From Flavobacteriales bacterium (lineage in GTDB: Bacteria > Bacteroidota > Bacteroidia > Flavobacteriales > Schleiferiaceae): 64,000 nt of DNA. Below are positions 28,544-37,564 of the stretch, piece after piece; position 1 is the first letter of the stretch; each line of letters begins with the position of its first letter. The translations under genes were made by a program, and so were the position numbers. Location of the stretch: contig CP051243.1 in the NCBI GenBank assembly GCA_017795025.1, positions 1,798,001 to 1,862,000 of the forward strand, read 5' to 3'. Below the pieces are notes generated by a model, which was given only the letters and a program-made list of their open reading frames with translations, did not search any database and was not told the origin of the DNA.

Positions 28544-30979
28544 TTAATTTCTTAGGATGACTAGCTTCTGAAACTGACCATTTATTTCAAATAAATAAAC
28601 TCCTGGCTTTAAATCAGATACATCAATGGCTGCTTTATTTCCGTTAAGAAAACCCGCGGCAACCTTTACTCCCCCAGCATTATAAATGCCCCAATCTGTA
28701 CTCATGGCTTCAGACACTTTTAGCACGAGCCTAGTTTGGGCCGGATTGGGATATAATTCTACTAATGGAAGTTCCGTTTCCGGTAGGCTAAGTGAACTCG
28801 TATACTTTATCCCAATCGGTAAAGTATAGTCCGAAGAAAGAAAGCCTCTCCCAGGCTCTTGCGCCTCATGGAAATGGAAAAAGAAATTGTTTGCAACGTA
28901 AGCGGGGGTTTTCAAATGCAGCCATTGAATTTCCATATCTCGCTTAAAATCAAATCTGAGCTCAACATAATCATTAACCCCCAAGTAGGTAGGTATAGGG
29001 ATTTCAAAATAACCCTCTTCCCCTACTAAATAAGTTGTGGTATTTGAATAGCCGTTATTACTTTCTACCCGAACCTCAACATCATTTCGACTGGGATCTA
29101 GGACTCTAAATCCATGAACATATATTCGTTCTAAGGTCATCCCACCAGCCATAGGTTTAATCCTAAAGCGAAAATTAGGGGGATTGTACTGCGTGATTCG
29201 ATACTCCACACTGTCGATGGGTATTGTCCCCCCATAATTCGCCGACCATTTTCGATCAAATGGAACCGCAGTGGTATCACTTAAATGCAAGCAATCTAAT
29301 TCATTAATAAAGCTTTCTGCTTGATATTCTCCAGCGCCTAGGATTGGCAGTGTATCTTGCTTTAAGCTGGGCAGACTAATTAACTGGGAGATCTTCCAGA
29401 CTTGATTTTGGGCATCCGCAGAATCTTCTTTTACAAGAATCTGATTGGCGCTATCCAGTACCAAGTTGTAAACCGAATCGTTCGGACGAAAGTAAACATA
29501 GATGGAGTCGAGCAAATCACCATTAGCATTCTCCAGATAATACCAACGATCAACATTAGAAATTACGGTTCCTTTTTCAGCGCTAGAGTCTAAAAATGCT
29601 AATGCCGGTCGCCAGCGAATTGCATTAGGTGGATTTAAGGTCTCAAAGCTTACGCTCTGGCCATAGCATCCTTCGAGACTATCTAAACTTTCCCCACCAA
29701 CTACTATTTTACTTTTCTTATTTAGACCAATTTGTATTCTCACAGAATGCACATCACCACCACAAGAATCGGAGCCAAAAACAAGTCCAAATTGGTTCTT
29801 GTGCCGCATCAACTCAAGGTTCCCCGCTTTTGGAGCAAAGAAAAATCGTATTCGATTAGAATCGAGCCCAGTAAATAAACCGCCAATGTTTCTCGAAATT
29901 AGTCTGGGGAAGTTATAATCAAAGCGACTATTAAATGTCTTCCCTTGCTTCAAATCTAAAATGGAATCTGATAGTAAGTGGATCAAATGGCCAGCTGGCC
30001 CATTAGCGGTAATGTCGATTACCAGGGTATCGTCAATATCCAAATCGTAATTCAATACGGTGCTTGGCTGGTTAGTAAAAAAGCTCGAATCCGGCGTTTC
30101 AATCCTTAAGGAGATAGGCGCTTTACTGGTGTCGCGATGATGGTAATAAACCACATTAGAGGAGAAATCGCGGTAGCATACTCTTTTTTTAAAGATGTAT
30201 TCAGTTCTAAGGCCGACGATGTAATTCCCCTCTAAAAAGCTGCTTGCAACGGCTTTAGAAAACAAAACACCCTGGGCTATCGGAAATTGATTAAAACCAT
30301 TCAAAGTATCTTCCGAAACATCTGGCAGAGGAGTTATGGCCGAGTACCCAGGATTATACTGCGCATAGCCGCTGGTGGAAGCCCAAATGGGATTTAGGAT
30401 AAAGTTTAAAGAGTCGAAATCTGTTTGAATCCCCCTTCCAAAATCATTAAAGTTTTGAAGGTCTGCGTAAGCATTCTGAAATGTTCTTCTGCCACTTCCT
30501 CGGGTATCAATATCCGGGTAATGATAGTTTGGCGTATTTCTAGACCTATACTGAAAGCTTGCGCACAAGCCAGGCCTTATGGTATTATCCAAGTTTCTTG
30601 AATAATTACGATCACCGGCCGGACAAATATCTATTTGAGTCCAAGAACTAGCAGCACTCGCTGCAGTCAGGTAGATAGTCTTGATATAAACAGCTTCATA
30701 ATAGGCTCCAGCCCGACAGATAGGTCCACCAAAATAACCCCTAAAGGGAAAAACCGTATCCAACTGCATCGACCTAGGCCAAGGGAATGAACTACTGTAT
30801 GCGGTAACCGAAGGCAGGGTACTAATACCCGACGAGTCTAAGAAAAGATGGTACTCTAAATCAAGCCTTGCAGAGGCGCGATCTACCTTGAAATCAATAT
30901 AGGAGGCAACAAAGTGACTAGCCTGGGTATAAGAGGCTGTACTAAAAAATAATAGCAGACTCAAGAGGTATCGATACAT
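28544..30979 (-). CDS. Large T9SS-secreted surface protein
   Basis: 811-residue exported protein (signal peptide ending YTQAS). Beta-rich body with cysteine pairs and a region with FETLNPPNAIRWRPA resembling PKD/Ig-like motifs. The C-terminal type A sorting domain reads VELYPNPAQTRLVLKV...IDVSDLKPGVYLFEINGQFQKLVILRN. The family is not recognised beyond this. Bacteroidota carry many such gliding or adhesin-like proteins whose middle parts diverge fast. It stands alone between repeat clusters. Confidence 0.8.
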   Translation of the reverse strand: MYRYLLSLLLFFSTASYTQASHFVASYIDFKVDRASARLDLEYHLFLDSSGISTLPSVTAYSSSFPWPRSMQLDTVFPFRGYFGGPICRAGAYYEAVYIKTIYLTAASAASSWTQIDICPAGDRNYSRNLDNTIRPGLCASFQYRSRNTPNYHYPDIDTRGSGRRTFQNAYADLQNFNDFGRGIQTDFDSLNFILNPIWASTSGYAQYNPGYSAITPLPDVSEDTLNGFNQFPIAQGVLFSKAVASSFLEGNYIVGLRTEYIFKKRVCYRDFSSNVVYYHHRDTSKAPISLRIETPDSSFFTNQPSTVLNYDLDIDDTLVIDITANGPAGHLIHLLSDSILDLKQGKTFNSRFDYNFPRLISRNIGGLFTGLDSNRIRFFFAPKAGNLELMRHKNQFGLVFGSDSCGGDVHSVRIQIGLNKKSKIVVGGESLDSLEGCYGQSVSFETLNPPNAIRWRPALAFLDSSAEKGTVISNVDRWYYLENANGDLLDSIYVYFRPNDSVYNLVLDSANQILVKEDSADAQNQVWKISQLISLPSLKQDTLPILGAGEYQAESFINELDCLHLSDTTAVPFDRKWSANYGGTIPIDSVEYRITQYNPPNFRFRIKPMAGGMTLERIYVHGFRVLDPSRNDVEVRVESNNGYSNTTTYLVGEEGYFEIPIPTYLGVNDYVELRFDFKRDMEIQWLHLKTPAYVANNFFFHFHEAQEPGRGFLSSDYTLPIGIKYTSSLSLPETELPLVELYPNPAQTRLVLKVSEAMSTDWGIYNAGGVKVAAGFLNGNKAAIDVSDLKPGVYLFEINGQFQKLVILRN

Positions 30980-31039
30980 AGCAAAACAGGTTTAACAACA
31001 AACTTAATAAATGGATGTGTATCTAAGCCCCTAAAAAAC

Positions 31040-31165
31040 AAGCTCTCTTGCGGAGGACATCCCCTTCGTGCGACGAAGAGGGGACACTCCTGAGCTCGCC
31101 GATGGAGTGTCTCCGCCCAAGTACCAGTATACCAATCCACTAATTCACCACTCCACCAATTATTC
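31040..31165 (+). repeat. Repeat fragment 3
   Basis: A short MITE-like left end (GGAGGACATCCCCTTCG from 31052, with the first hairpin CCCCTTCGT-GCG-ACGAAG) joined to GCCCAAGTACCAGTATACC and ATCCACTAATTCACCACTCC. The rest of 30980-31251 is AT-rich upstream DNA without a gene. Confidence 0.65.
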
Positions 31166-31251
31166 TTCTGGCGAATCAGAGCTCATTTTCCCTTGGCATC
31201 ATCATTGCATAAATTGCTGCATGTAAGTTACCTCCCCAAAACCCTAGCAAA

Positions 31252-31716
31252 TTGATTAAACACTACTTTCTCTTCGTCTTCTGCATCCTCTATTCAATCG
31301 GCCTTTCCGCCCAAGTCAGTATAAATAGCGGCGGATCTAGTGGTACTGGCACTTCCTTTTCAATTGGACAAGTAGCCTATCTGCAATTTCAGAACAGCAA
31401 TATTACCTTTCAGCAAGGGGTACAGCAAAGCTGGCCACAGGATTCGGGTTTGCAATTATGGAGGAGCATCGTCCGCACAAACCTGAGCCTTTACCCCAAC
31501 CCCGCCCACACTCAATTAAATATTAGTCGGCTAGCTTCCCTAAACCTTCCTCTAGAATATCAAATTGTAGATGCCCGTGGTAGCTTAAAAGCGAATGGAC
31601 AATTAAAAAGTGCAGGGGAAGGAATTGATGTGGATGAACTTAAACCGGGATTTTATTTCTTAATTCTGATTGAGGACGGACGCAAAATTTCTAATCTAAA
31701 ATTTATCAAAACCTAA
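31252..31716 (+). CDS. Small secreted protein with probable T9SS sorting domain
   Basis: 154 residues from a TTG start (no ATG fits the signal peptide IKHYFLFVFCILYSIGLSAQ). The mature N-terminus VSINSGGSSGTGTSFSIGQVAYLQF...FQQGVQQ is a widespread Bacteroidota module that usually precedes a sorting domain. The C-terminal half (LSLYPNPAHTQLNIS...VDELKPGFYFLILIEDGRKISNLKFIKT) fits T9SS type A. Only four bases separate it from the next gene. Confidence 0.82.
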   Translation: MIKHYFLFVFCILYSIGLSAQVSINSGGSSGTGTSFSIGQVAYLQFQNSNITFQQGVQQSWPQDSGLQLWRSIVRTNLSLYPNPAHTQLNISRLASLNLPLEYQIVDARGSLKANGQLKSAGEGIDVDELKPGFYFLILIEDGRKISNLKFIKT

Positions 31717-31720
31717 ATTC

Positions 31721-32761
31721 ATGAAAACCTATTTCAGCTTGCTCTTATCCTGCTTTCTTTTTAGCCTAAGTGCTCAAAGTCCAACTAAATTTAGCTATCA
31801 AGCCGTAATGCGAGACGCTGCCAACGAACTCATCACTAATGACACCATCGGTTTAGAAATCAGCATTTTACAGAACTCACCATCGGGTAACCTAGTTTAT
31901 CAAGAGGTACATAATGTAGTCAGTAATCAAAACGGATTAATAAGCCTTGAGATTGGCGAAGGGGTCCCCATTTTTGCTAGCTTTTCCGCTATCGACTGGT
32001 CTAACGGTCCCTATTTTTTAAGAAGCAACATCGACCCTAATGGAGGCAGCAATTACACTTTAAGCAGCACTACCCAATTAATAAGTGTCCCTTATGCCTT
32101 GCATGCCAATACCACTGATTCTTTAAGTGGATTTGACCCCAGCTCGGTGGGCTCCGAAAGCGATCCCGTTTTTAGCAATTCCCTCGCCGCTGGTATAACA
32201 ACTACTGATACTGCCTTTTGGAATCGAAAACAACAAAAGATCATTGCCGGTAGTGGCGCTCGCTGGGTAGGCGACACTTTAATTTCAACCGTATCGGGGA
32301 GCAGCCGCGATTTCTATTTAGGTCAGGATACCCTAGGTGGCATTGTTTTTCACTTGTATTGGGGTGCCGATGGCCAGCAACATGGCTTGGTCGTTTCGAA
32401 AAATGAAGCGACTGTTCCTTGGCAGTACAACGGTAGTGTTACCGGGGCTAGCAGCAATTGGAACGGACAAGCCAATACGGACACTGTAAACAATAGCCCA
32501 GCGGTTACTTGGGCTAGCAATCAAGGTACCGGCTGGTTTTTACCAGCGATTGACCAATGGCGGTTTTTAGAGCAAAATCGGTTCTATGTAAACCGTGCGC
32601 TGGCCAATACTAGTCATACCGAGATTAGTCGAAATGGCTATTACTTTAGCAGTACCGAACGCAATGCGAATGAGGTATTTATCATAGATGCCCGCTCTGG
32701 AGATGTGAGTACGATTATTAAAACGGTTAACGCGAAAGTTAGAGCGGTAAAGGCGTTTTAG
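31721..32761 (+). CDS. Secreted DUF1566/Lcl-like protein
   Basis: 346-residue exported protein (signal peptide ending SLSAQ). The N-terminal module FSYQAVMRDAANELITN...ISVPYALHANTTDS is common in Bacteroidota surface proteins. The C-terminal module (DTLGGIVFHLYWGADGQQHGLVVSK...WFLPAIDQWRFLEQNR...YYFSSTE) is DUF1566/Lcl-like. Co-transcribed with the small T9SS protein upstream. Role unknown; probably cell-surface. Confidence 0.78.
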   Translation: MKTYFSLLLSCFLFSLSAQSPTKFSYQAVMRDAANELITNDTIGLEISILQNSPSGNLVYQEVHNVVSNQNGLISLEIGEGVPIFASFSAIDWSNGPYFLRSNIDPNGGSNYTLSSTTQLISVPYALHANTTDSLSGFDPSSVGSESDPVFSNSLAAGITTTDTAFWNRKQQKIIAGSGARWVGDTLISTVSGSSRDFYLGQDTLGGIVFHLYWGADGQQHGLVVSKNEATVPWQYNGSVTGASSNWNGQANTDTVNNSPAVTWASNQGTGWFLPAIDQWRFLEQNRFYVNRALANTSHTEISRNGYYFSSTERNANEVFIIDARSGDVSTIIKTVNAKVRAVKAF

Positions 32762-33128
32762 GGGATTGGTGAATTGGTGCATTGGTGGATTGGGTTTTAG
32801 CATGAGGCAGGGCCTAGACCAGTCGCAAGCCTGCGGCAGAACATAGAACAGTCGCTACGCTCCTTGTTAGAACTTAGACCGGTCGCGATGCTCCCTTTTA
32901 GACTATATTCTCTTTGGTACTACTATTTTTCTTTCAAAGGAAAACTCAATATTGCGGAGACCTTCCCCTTCGTGAGGCGAAGGAGTGGATTCCGACCTAG
33001 GTCGGAAGACAGGCCCTTCATTGCATTACGGGCTGTAATACGGGGTAGTTTTAACTTTTCAAATGCGAAAAACAACCTGGTTTTTCGAATATGGTAATCT
33101 GATTATTTAATCCTCAACGGTTCTTTCC

Positions 33129-33156
33129 TTTCTTTTTTGCTTGATCAAAAAAGAAA
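33129..33156. repeat. Perfect 11-bp hairpin inside repeat
   Basis: TTTCTTTTTTG and CAAAAAAGAAA flank the six-base loop CTTGAT. The T- and A-runs on both sides would allow it to act as a weak bidirectional terminator. Degenerate copies occur near 27162 and 41697. Confidence 0.6.
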
Positions 33157-33413
33157 CAAAAAATCAAGGCTTGGAAGCTTCGCCTCAAAAATGTTTGTAG
33201 TCTCCTGCTTCGCTGGGCGAGCTCCTGATGTCGCAACCCATCTCTGCTAGTCGTCTACTTCCATTTTCTCGTCTACCCTTCCTAGGCCGGATAACACCTC
33301 ACAGAATTCTGGATTTAATTGAAACCCTTTGGAACTCAAGTGCATCTACCCTGTATCGCCCAAGTACCAGTATATCAATCTACTAATGCACCATTCGACC
33401 AAATATTCACCTC

Positions 33414-33592
33414 GGAGGACCATCCCCTTCGTGCGACGAAGGGGTGGATTCCGACATATGTCGGAAGACGGGGTAGGGTTAACTTCACAAATTCGGAAAA
33501 TGAGGTGGAAGGCCAACTAATGTAGCTCCTTAGGAATGGTCAATTGCAAATACCACGTTTTACCCCCCGTAAACCCTTGAAGGGGACGTCCT
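33414..33592 (+). mobile_element. MITE-like repeat unit
   Basis: About 180 bases bounded by imperfect inverted ends: the left end GGAGGACCATCCCC... is matched by the reverse complement of ...TTGAAGGGGACGTCCTC. Inside the left end are two hairpins, a 9-bp stem CCCCTTCGT/ACGAAGGGG with loop GCG (33424-33444) and a 7-bp stem TTCCGAC/GTCGGAA with loop ATAT (33449-33466). The interior carries no reading frame of note. Sister copies lie at 40994-41176 and 41335-41513. Confidence 0.6.
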
Positions 33593-33753
33593 CTATAGCT
33601 ATTGCTTAATAGGAAAATTCAACTCCTAAAGATTATTCCCCTAACAACGATTAAAGCTCTGTGCTCTCAGGTCCTTTGCGTCTCTGCGTTGAAGCAATCA
33701 TGAAAAATTCTCTTAATTGACACTCGACATACTTAAGGCTTGGAAGGTTCGCC

Positions 33754-34155
33754 TCAAAAATGTTTGTAGTCTCCTGCTTCGCTGGGCGAGCTCCCTTCAG
33801 TCTTTCTTGTCAGCACAAAAGAACCGACCCGTATAGAATCCTCCCCAACTAGGGTCACTTTCCAATAATCCAAGTCACACCGGTAAATATTGTAGAGATC
33901 CTCTTCTACTTCGCTATTAAACTGTTGTTTATCCTTTAACTTAAGTATCCTTCCCTCGACAGTAAACGTACCCTTTAAGTAACAGACAGTCGCACCCCCT
34001 TCCCATATTCCTAATCTACATTTATTGCCTTTAATTTCTAGCGAAAGCTCAATACCATCTACATACTCATAAACCCCATCCTCAAGGGTTAGCTTAGGGG
34101 CGCTATGAGTCGCACATCCACTTAATACTAAAATCCAAACTAACAGCCTTTTCAT
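33754..34155 (-). CDS. Small lipoprotein; C-terminus encoded by repeat
   Basis: 133-residue lipoprotein (lipobox LSGC) of unknown family. The body (LTLEDGVYEYVDGIELSLEIKGNKCRLGIWEGG...) has a lipocalin-like beta pattern. The last 13 or so residues (SSPSEAGDYKHF) and the stop codon are supplied by a copy of the dispersed AAAAATGTTTGTAGTCTCC repeat, so the original C-terminus seems to have been replaced. It is the last gene of an array of envelope-directed small proteins and may be an immunity-type protein (inference). Confidence 0.65.
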   Translation of the reverse strand: MKRLLVWILVLSGCATHSAPKLTLEDGVYEYVDGIELSLEIKGNKCRLGIWEGGATVCYLKGTFTVEGRILKLKDKQQFNSEVEEDLYNIYRCDLDYWKVTLVGEDSIRVGSFVLTRKTEGSSPSEAGDYKHF

Positions 34156-34205
34156 TTATTATCCCTTTAAAGAACTGGTAATAAAGCCCATGCTGAGCTT
34201 ATCCC

Positions 34206-34622
34206 TCAAAAAAAACCATAATCATTTGTATCTCGTTCCTCAATTAAGAATTTATAAGATGCGTTCTCATGATAAACAGATAAGGTATCTGAATCTCCTT
34301 TCTTTAAAAGTCGAGCACCTGGCTTACAAACATTTGCTAAAACAGCTCCGGAAACAACTTTACTATTATGCTCTGACATAATTGACAATTTTCGCCCACC
34401 TACTAACTGGCAATGAACTAAATCGTTTGATTCCCTAATTGCGTATCCCTTTACATGATAAAGACTTTCAAGCACTCCATGAACAGAATCTTGCTTACTC
34501 AGAAACGGATATTCTATTATTGTATTTTGAAAATTGTTCTTGTCAATTTTAGCCCTTGAAGCAAAAACAACAAACAGTATTACAATCAAAAAAACTGAAA
34601 ACAAAATCTCTACCTTCTTCAT
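34206..34622 (-). CDS. Small single-pass membrane protein
   Basis: 138 residues from the ATG at 34622 (MKKVEILFSVFLIVILFVVFASR); an in-frame upstream ATG at 34640 adds six residues. One N-terminal helix, then a basic periplasmic domain of about 110 residues with no recognised family. It lies 30 bases downstream of a broken gene piece (34653-34775), as an immunity gene would lie behind its toxin. AT-rich like its neighbours. Confidence 0.6.
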   Translation of the reverse strand: MKKVEILFSVFLIVILFVVFASRAKIDKNNFQNTIIEYPFLSKQDSVHGVLESLYHVKGYAIRESNDLVHCQLVGGRKLSIMSEHNSKVVSGAVLANVCKPGARLLKKGDSDTLSVYHENASYKFLIEERDTNDYGFF

Positions 34623-34652
34623 ATGAGTTATAAAGCTCATTGAAAATGACTT

Positions 34653-34775
34653 CTAATTATTAAGTTCATAAGCGCCTTGATCGATTTTTTTTACGATGGT
34701 TCGCGGCTGGCTTAAATCATGGTAGGGTTTTAGGTCCTCCGTAAAAGGGCTATCTGCTTGGGGCTCTTTGATAAT
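34653..34775 (-). pseudogene. C-terminal gene fragment upstream of small membrane protein
   Basis: Forty open codons after a TGA, reading ...EPQADSPFTEDLKPYHDL / SQPRTIVKKIDQGAYELNN and then TAG. The composition is protein-like and no start codon exists, so this looks like the 3' end of a lost gene, possibly the toxin end that followed the RHS remnant just upstream. Confidence 0.45.
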
Positions 34776-34838
34776 TCAGGAATTTACAGTTAGGGATTAT
34801 CAATTTACAGTTTTAAACTGTTGGAGTTTTAGGGGGAC

Positions 34839-35106
34839 TTACACCACATAAGCTGAGTAATCCCGGTATGCCTTATCCATAGCACTTTGCAAGCTACCAT
34901 TCCCGACTTCATTCTTAAAGGCTTCCAATATAATTCGGTTCGAACACTTCTTGCACTATGAAGGCTGGAGACATTTCATGGTATATCACCTTGATCACAT
35001 TAATGTCCCACCTCAACCACCTCGTACGTTTCACTACGAGGCAAGCATTAATCTTAGGACCATAGTAACGGGCTCCATAGTAGAAATTCCCGGTCTTTTC
35101 ATCCCA
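34839..35106 (-). pseudogene. RHS-core remnant
   Basis: The minus strand reads WDEKTGNFYYGARYYGPK, a near copy of the RHS-associated core motif (D-E-E-T-G-x-Y-Y-Y-G-A-R-Y-Y-D-P). It continues open for about 40 more codons to a stop near 34919, then shifts frame to EAFKNEVGNGSLQSAMDKAYRDYSAYVV and stop at 34839. There is a stop codon just before the W and no start, so it is a degraded piece of a large RHS gene. The usual R-F-L-S-x-D-P continuation is lost. Confidence 0.75.
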
Positions 35107-35155
35107 TTATTTGGTTTCTTAAAATGACAGGAAATCCAAGTATTTTTAATTATAC

Positions 35156-35704
35156 TTAGTAACAAATGTTATTCAAATACGAGTACAGCATCCAAACTGA
35201 ATTATCAGGTTTAGGATAGAAAGCATTTATCGTATTATCCCTACCTTCATGTAAGGTTGCATAATTTATCACTTCTCCCTCAACTAGTAAAATAAAGGTT
35301 AAATATCCGGAGTGTGTCACCTCTCCTCCCACCGTTGATAATTTTTTCAGTTCATTAACCGCAGAGGGGAAAAGTTCAGAGAACACATCATCAGAAAGTC
35401 TAGGTTTTAAACCTTGACAAATTGGCTCAAAATGAAACTCCACATTTAAGTCCATTTCTGCACGCAAGAAATTCGAGACATAACTTGATACAGTCCAATC
35501 CTCCCCATACTCCAGAACAATAATAATCTCCGAGTTTTGAGATTCAAAGTTACTTGAAGAAGGGGAATGGTTCACAAATACTAGTACTGTATCCGAGCTA
35601 AGATGCTGCCACCTCCTAAGATTTTCTAGGATAAATGAATCATTTTGAGCCCCTAATGCATACGAGTGACTCATCATAATAATTAAAGCAACCAATCCCT
35701 TCAT
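35156..35704 (-). CDS. Small exported protein behind HEIIGH fragment
   Basis: 182 residues with a signal peptide (MKGLVALIIMMSHSYALGAQ) and an acidic mature domain without recognised family. Its ATG lies three bases after the stop of the fragment containing HEIIGH (35708-36148), the spacing expected of a toxin-immunity pair. Periplasmic or lipid-free envelope location is likely. Function not recognised. Confidence 0.65.
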   Translation of the reverse strand: MKGLVALIIMMSHSYALGAQNDSFILENLRRWQHLSSDTVLVFVNHSPSSSNFESQNSEIIIVLEYGEDWTVSSYVSNFLRAEMDLNVEFHFEPICQGLKPRLSDDVFSELFPSAVNELKKLSTVGGEVTHSGYLTFILLVEGEVINYATLHEGRDNTINAFYPKPDNSVWMLYSYLNNICY

Positions 35705-35707
35705 CTT

Positions 35708-36148
35708 TCAATTAGTTTTAATGTTTTTAATTTCTCCGCCAATAAACGAACCATTCGTCCTTCTGTAGATATTCCTAAGACCCCTCTCAAGTTTCTCTGA
35801 TAGTTCGTTATTTAAGTTATCAGGCGCAATATTCATGATCCCTTGTGAATATAAATATGTATGTCCTATTATTTCATGCAAGGATGCCAATCCCCGATCA
35901 TTTTATGGGAAATAAGAATCTCTTTCGTAGTCTCTTATAAACCCCATAGGATTAAGTGAGCTCTCACCAACCTTTCTCTTGTCTTTCCGCATTGGATTTC
36001 TAACCAGATAAACGTAAGCATTCTTCTCAGCTACATCATTCGCTTCGGCCATAAACTCATCATATACCGTTCTTTCGATATTAAAGGATCCATCATCGTT
36101 TTGTAAGTTTTGAAATTGCGAAAGCACATTATTGATTATCGTAATCAC
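35708..36148 (-). pseudogene. Broken gene with HEIIGH motif and one in-frame TAA
   Basis: One frame reads ITIINNVLSQFQNLQNDD... to DYERDSYFP, stops at TAA (35903-35905), and goes on in the same frame as NDRGLASLHEIIGHTYLYSQG...GGEIKNIKTN to TGA. The frame is open upstream to about 36196 without an ATG. A metal-peptidase-like His-Glu motif is visible but has three residues between E and the second H, unlike canonical HExxH. Probably the C-terminal toxin piece of an RHS-type gene, now inactivated by the stop, or two fragments. Confidence 0.6.
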
Positions 36149-36268
36149 AAAAGGCCACCTTAATAGGACTGAAGCCTCCTTGTGTCCCTGACTATCCTAT
36201 AGCAAACTTCCCACAAGCACCAAGGCGGAGCTGTAGAGAGCAAAGTGCCTAACTACCCCCTCAACCCT

Positions 36269-36673
36269 TTAATTATCACATGGCTTCTCACTAAGATGTT
36301 CATTCATTATCCAACAAGGTTTAGAAAGGTCCTCTCCCCCTTTAGGATCCACCAACACCTGAATTAACCCACGCTCAAAATCCTCCTGCATAATTCCAAC
36401 CTTCCAGTCTCTTTTCACAATTATTCCGTCAAATCTTGCTTTGTTAGACTTTCCTACAATCAGCCGGTAAAAATCAGAGAGTCCAACACTATCATTGGGG
36501 TTTATAATTGCAGGCATTCCTCTTTTAAATGAAGCAGGTGGACAGATATAACCATACTCCCGAACAAGATAATTGTCCTTCTCATTAGGCAGTGCAATTG
36601 CAACAACTGCACCTATAATTGAACCGACTAAGATGGTCATCCAAAAACCTTTACTCTTCAAACCCTTCATCAT
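36269..36673 (-). CDS. Small membrane-anchored protein
   Basis: 134 residues: N-terminal helix FWMTILVGSIIGAVVAIAL, then an outward domain with four cysteines (YICPPASF..., KPCWIMNEHLSEKPCDN). No family recognised. Member of the minus-strand array of envelope-directed small proteins; about 75 bases upstream of the HEIIGH fragment's open frame. Confidence 0.6.
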   Translation of the reverse strand: MMKGLKSKGFWMTILVGSIIGAVVAIALPNEKDNYLVREYGYICPPASFKRGMPAIINPNDSVGLSDFYRLIVGKSNKARFDGIIVKRDWKVGIMQEDFERGLIQVLVDPKGGEDLSKPCWIMNEHLSEKPCDN

Positions 36674-36824
36674 TGAAACTCTACTTTAATTGCTTGAACC
36701 AAATAATCCTGTGATGTCCAAACCCTTAGATCATATGACCTGACGTTTGGACCGGGTTAAGATAGACCAACAATAGCAAGTCCAAATTAGCACTGCCCTA
36801 ATAATGAGAAGCCCCAATTACTCT

Positions 36825-37337
36825 TTAAGGAGAATTAAATTCCAATTTCCCGAGACTTAATAGTTCCAACAACAAGATTCGATATTCATCAAATGGCAAT
36901 TGCTCTATTCCGCCGTCAATTAAATGAAATGTAAAGATTGAAACTCCATATTTTTTTACGCAAGCCATAACTGAACTATTAGCAGAGGTATAGGGACACA
37001 AGCCAATATAACTGCCTAGTTTGGATAAACTATCTAACTCTAATTCTCTTTCTACCACACGAGATGAGTCACCATTGAATATTTTAATCCTTCCACTATC
37101 AATTTTTGTTATCCGTAAATAATCAAATTGCTGTGAACCTCCACTGGTAGATAAAATAACAATGTCCAAGGGGGCCTCGGAAATAGTGAAATTAAGATAG
37201 TCTGAAATGTCATACTTCAAAAAGACCTTACTTAAATCCAGTGAGTCAATCTTTTCGAACTCACATTGCCCATGTGTCTCTCCACTAAAAATAAGGAAAA
37301 CACCTATTGCGATTAGGTTATTACTTATAGTATTCAT
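36825..37337 (-). CDS. Small exported protein, array member A
   Basis: 170 residues with a signal peptide (MNTISNNLIAIGVFLIFSGETHGQ). The mature domain has an ISEAPLDIVILSTSGGSQQFDY strand region and two cysteines. Family not recognised. Its first 46 coding and leader bases (37297-37342) are repeated with two mismatches at 38733-38778, in front of another gene of the array. Confidence 0.6.
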   Translation of the reverse strand: MNTISNNLIAIGVFLIFSGETHGQCEFEKIDSLDLSKVFLKYDISDYLNFTISEAPLDIVILSTSGGSQQFDYLRITKIDSGRIKIFNGDSSRVVERELELDSLSKLGSYIGLCPYTSANSSVMACVKKYGVSIFTFHLIDGGIEQLPFDEYRILLLELLSLGKLEFNSP

Positions 37338-37564
37338 ATCCAGGTTCCAACCTTTTCGAAGTCTTCAAAATAAAGTTGATTCAATCTAACTTGAGTTCCT
37401 TCAAGAAACTGTACATCCTCTCAAGTCGTCTAAGATACTCGATAGCTACCTTCCTATCGTTTGTTGATAATTTAGACCTGTCCGAAACATTGGGGGGAGA
37501 TCATTACACCACCCTAAAGAGAATTGAAAATAATAAACCAAAGGAATACAATCCCAACCATATT

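Larger units (their letters stand above)
32762..33753 (+). repeat. Dispersed repeat cluster 4 (gene-free)
   Basis: About 1 kb with no gene. Contents: TTGGTGAAT/TTGGTGGAT octamers (32765-32795); GACC.GTCGC blocks; a MITE-like left end 32956-33054 with hairpin TTCCGAC-CTAG-GTCGGAA; a perfect 11-bp hairpin (33129-33156); the AAAAATGTTTGTAGTCTCC block (33187-33228); the CAAGTGCATCTACC block; and one complete MITE-like unit (33414-33592). A last partial copy of the AAAAATGTTTGTAGTC block (33731-33793) runs into the next gene. Confidence 0.82.

Noticed and set aside
32864-33525. Several 60-80 codon frames in repeat cluster 4
   Set aside because: They lie in non-coding repeats, change frame between copies and have no signal peptide or domain.
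35903-35905. The in-frame TAA in the HEIIGH gene as programmed recoding
   Set aside because: No stimulatory structure or conserved context is visible, and the neighbourhood is full of decayed genes, so a plain nonsense mutation or gene decay is more likely.
37381-37498. Minus-strand 37-codon relic ending ...RRLERMYSFLKELKLD
   Set aside because: Protein-like but too short and without a start. Part of it resembles the DNA at 39421-39465, so it may only be a decayed duplicate.
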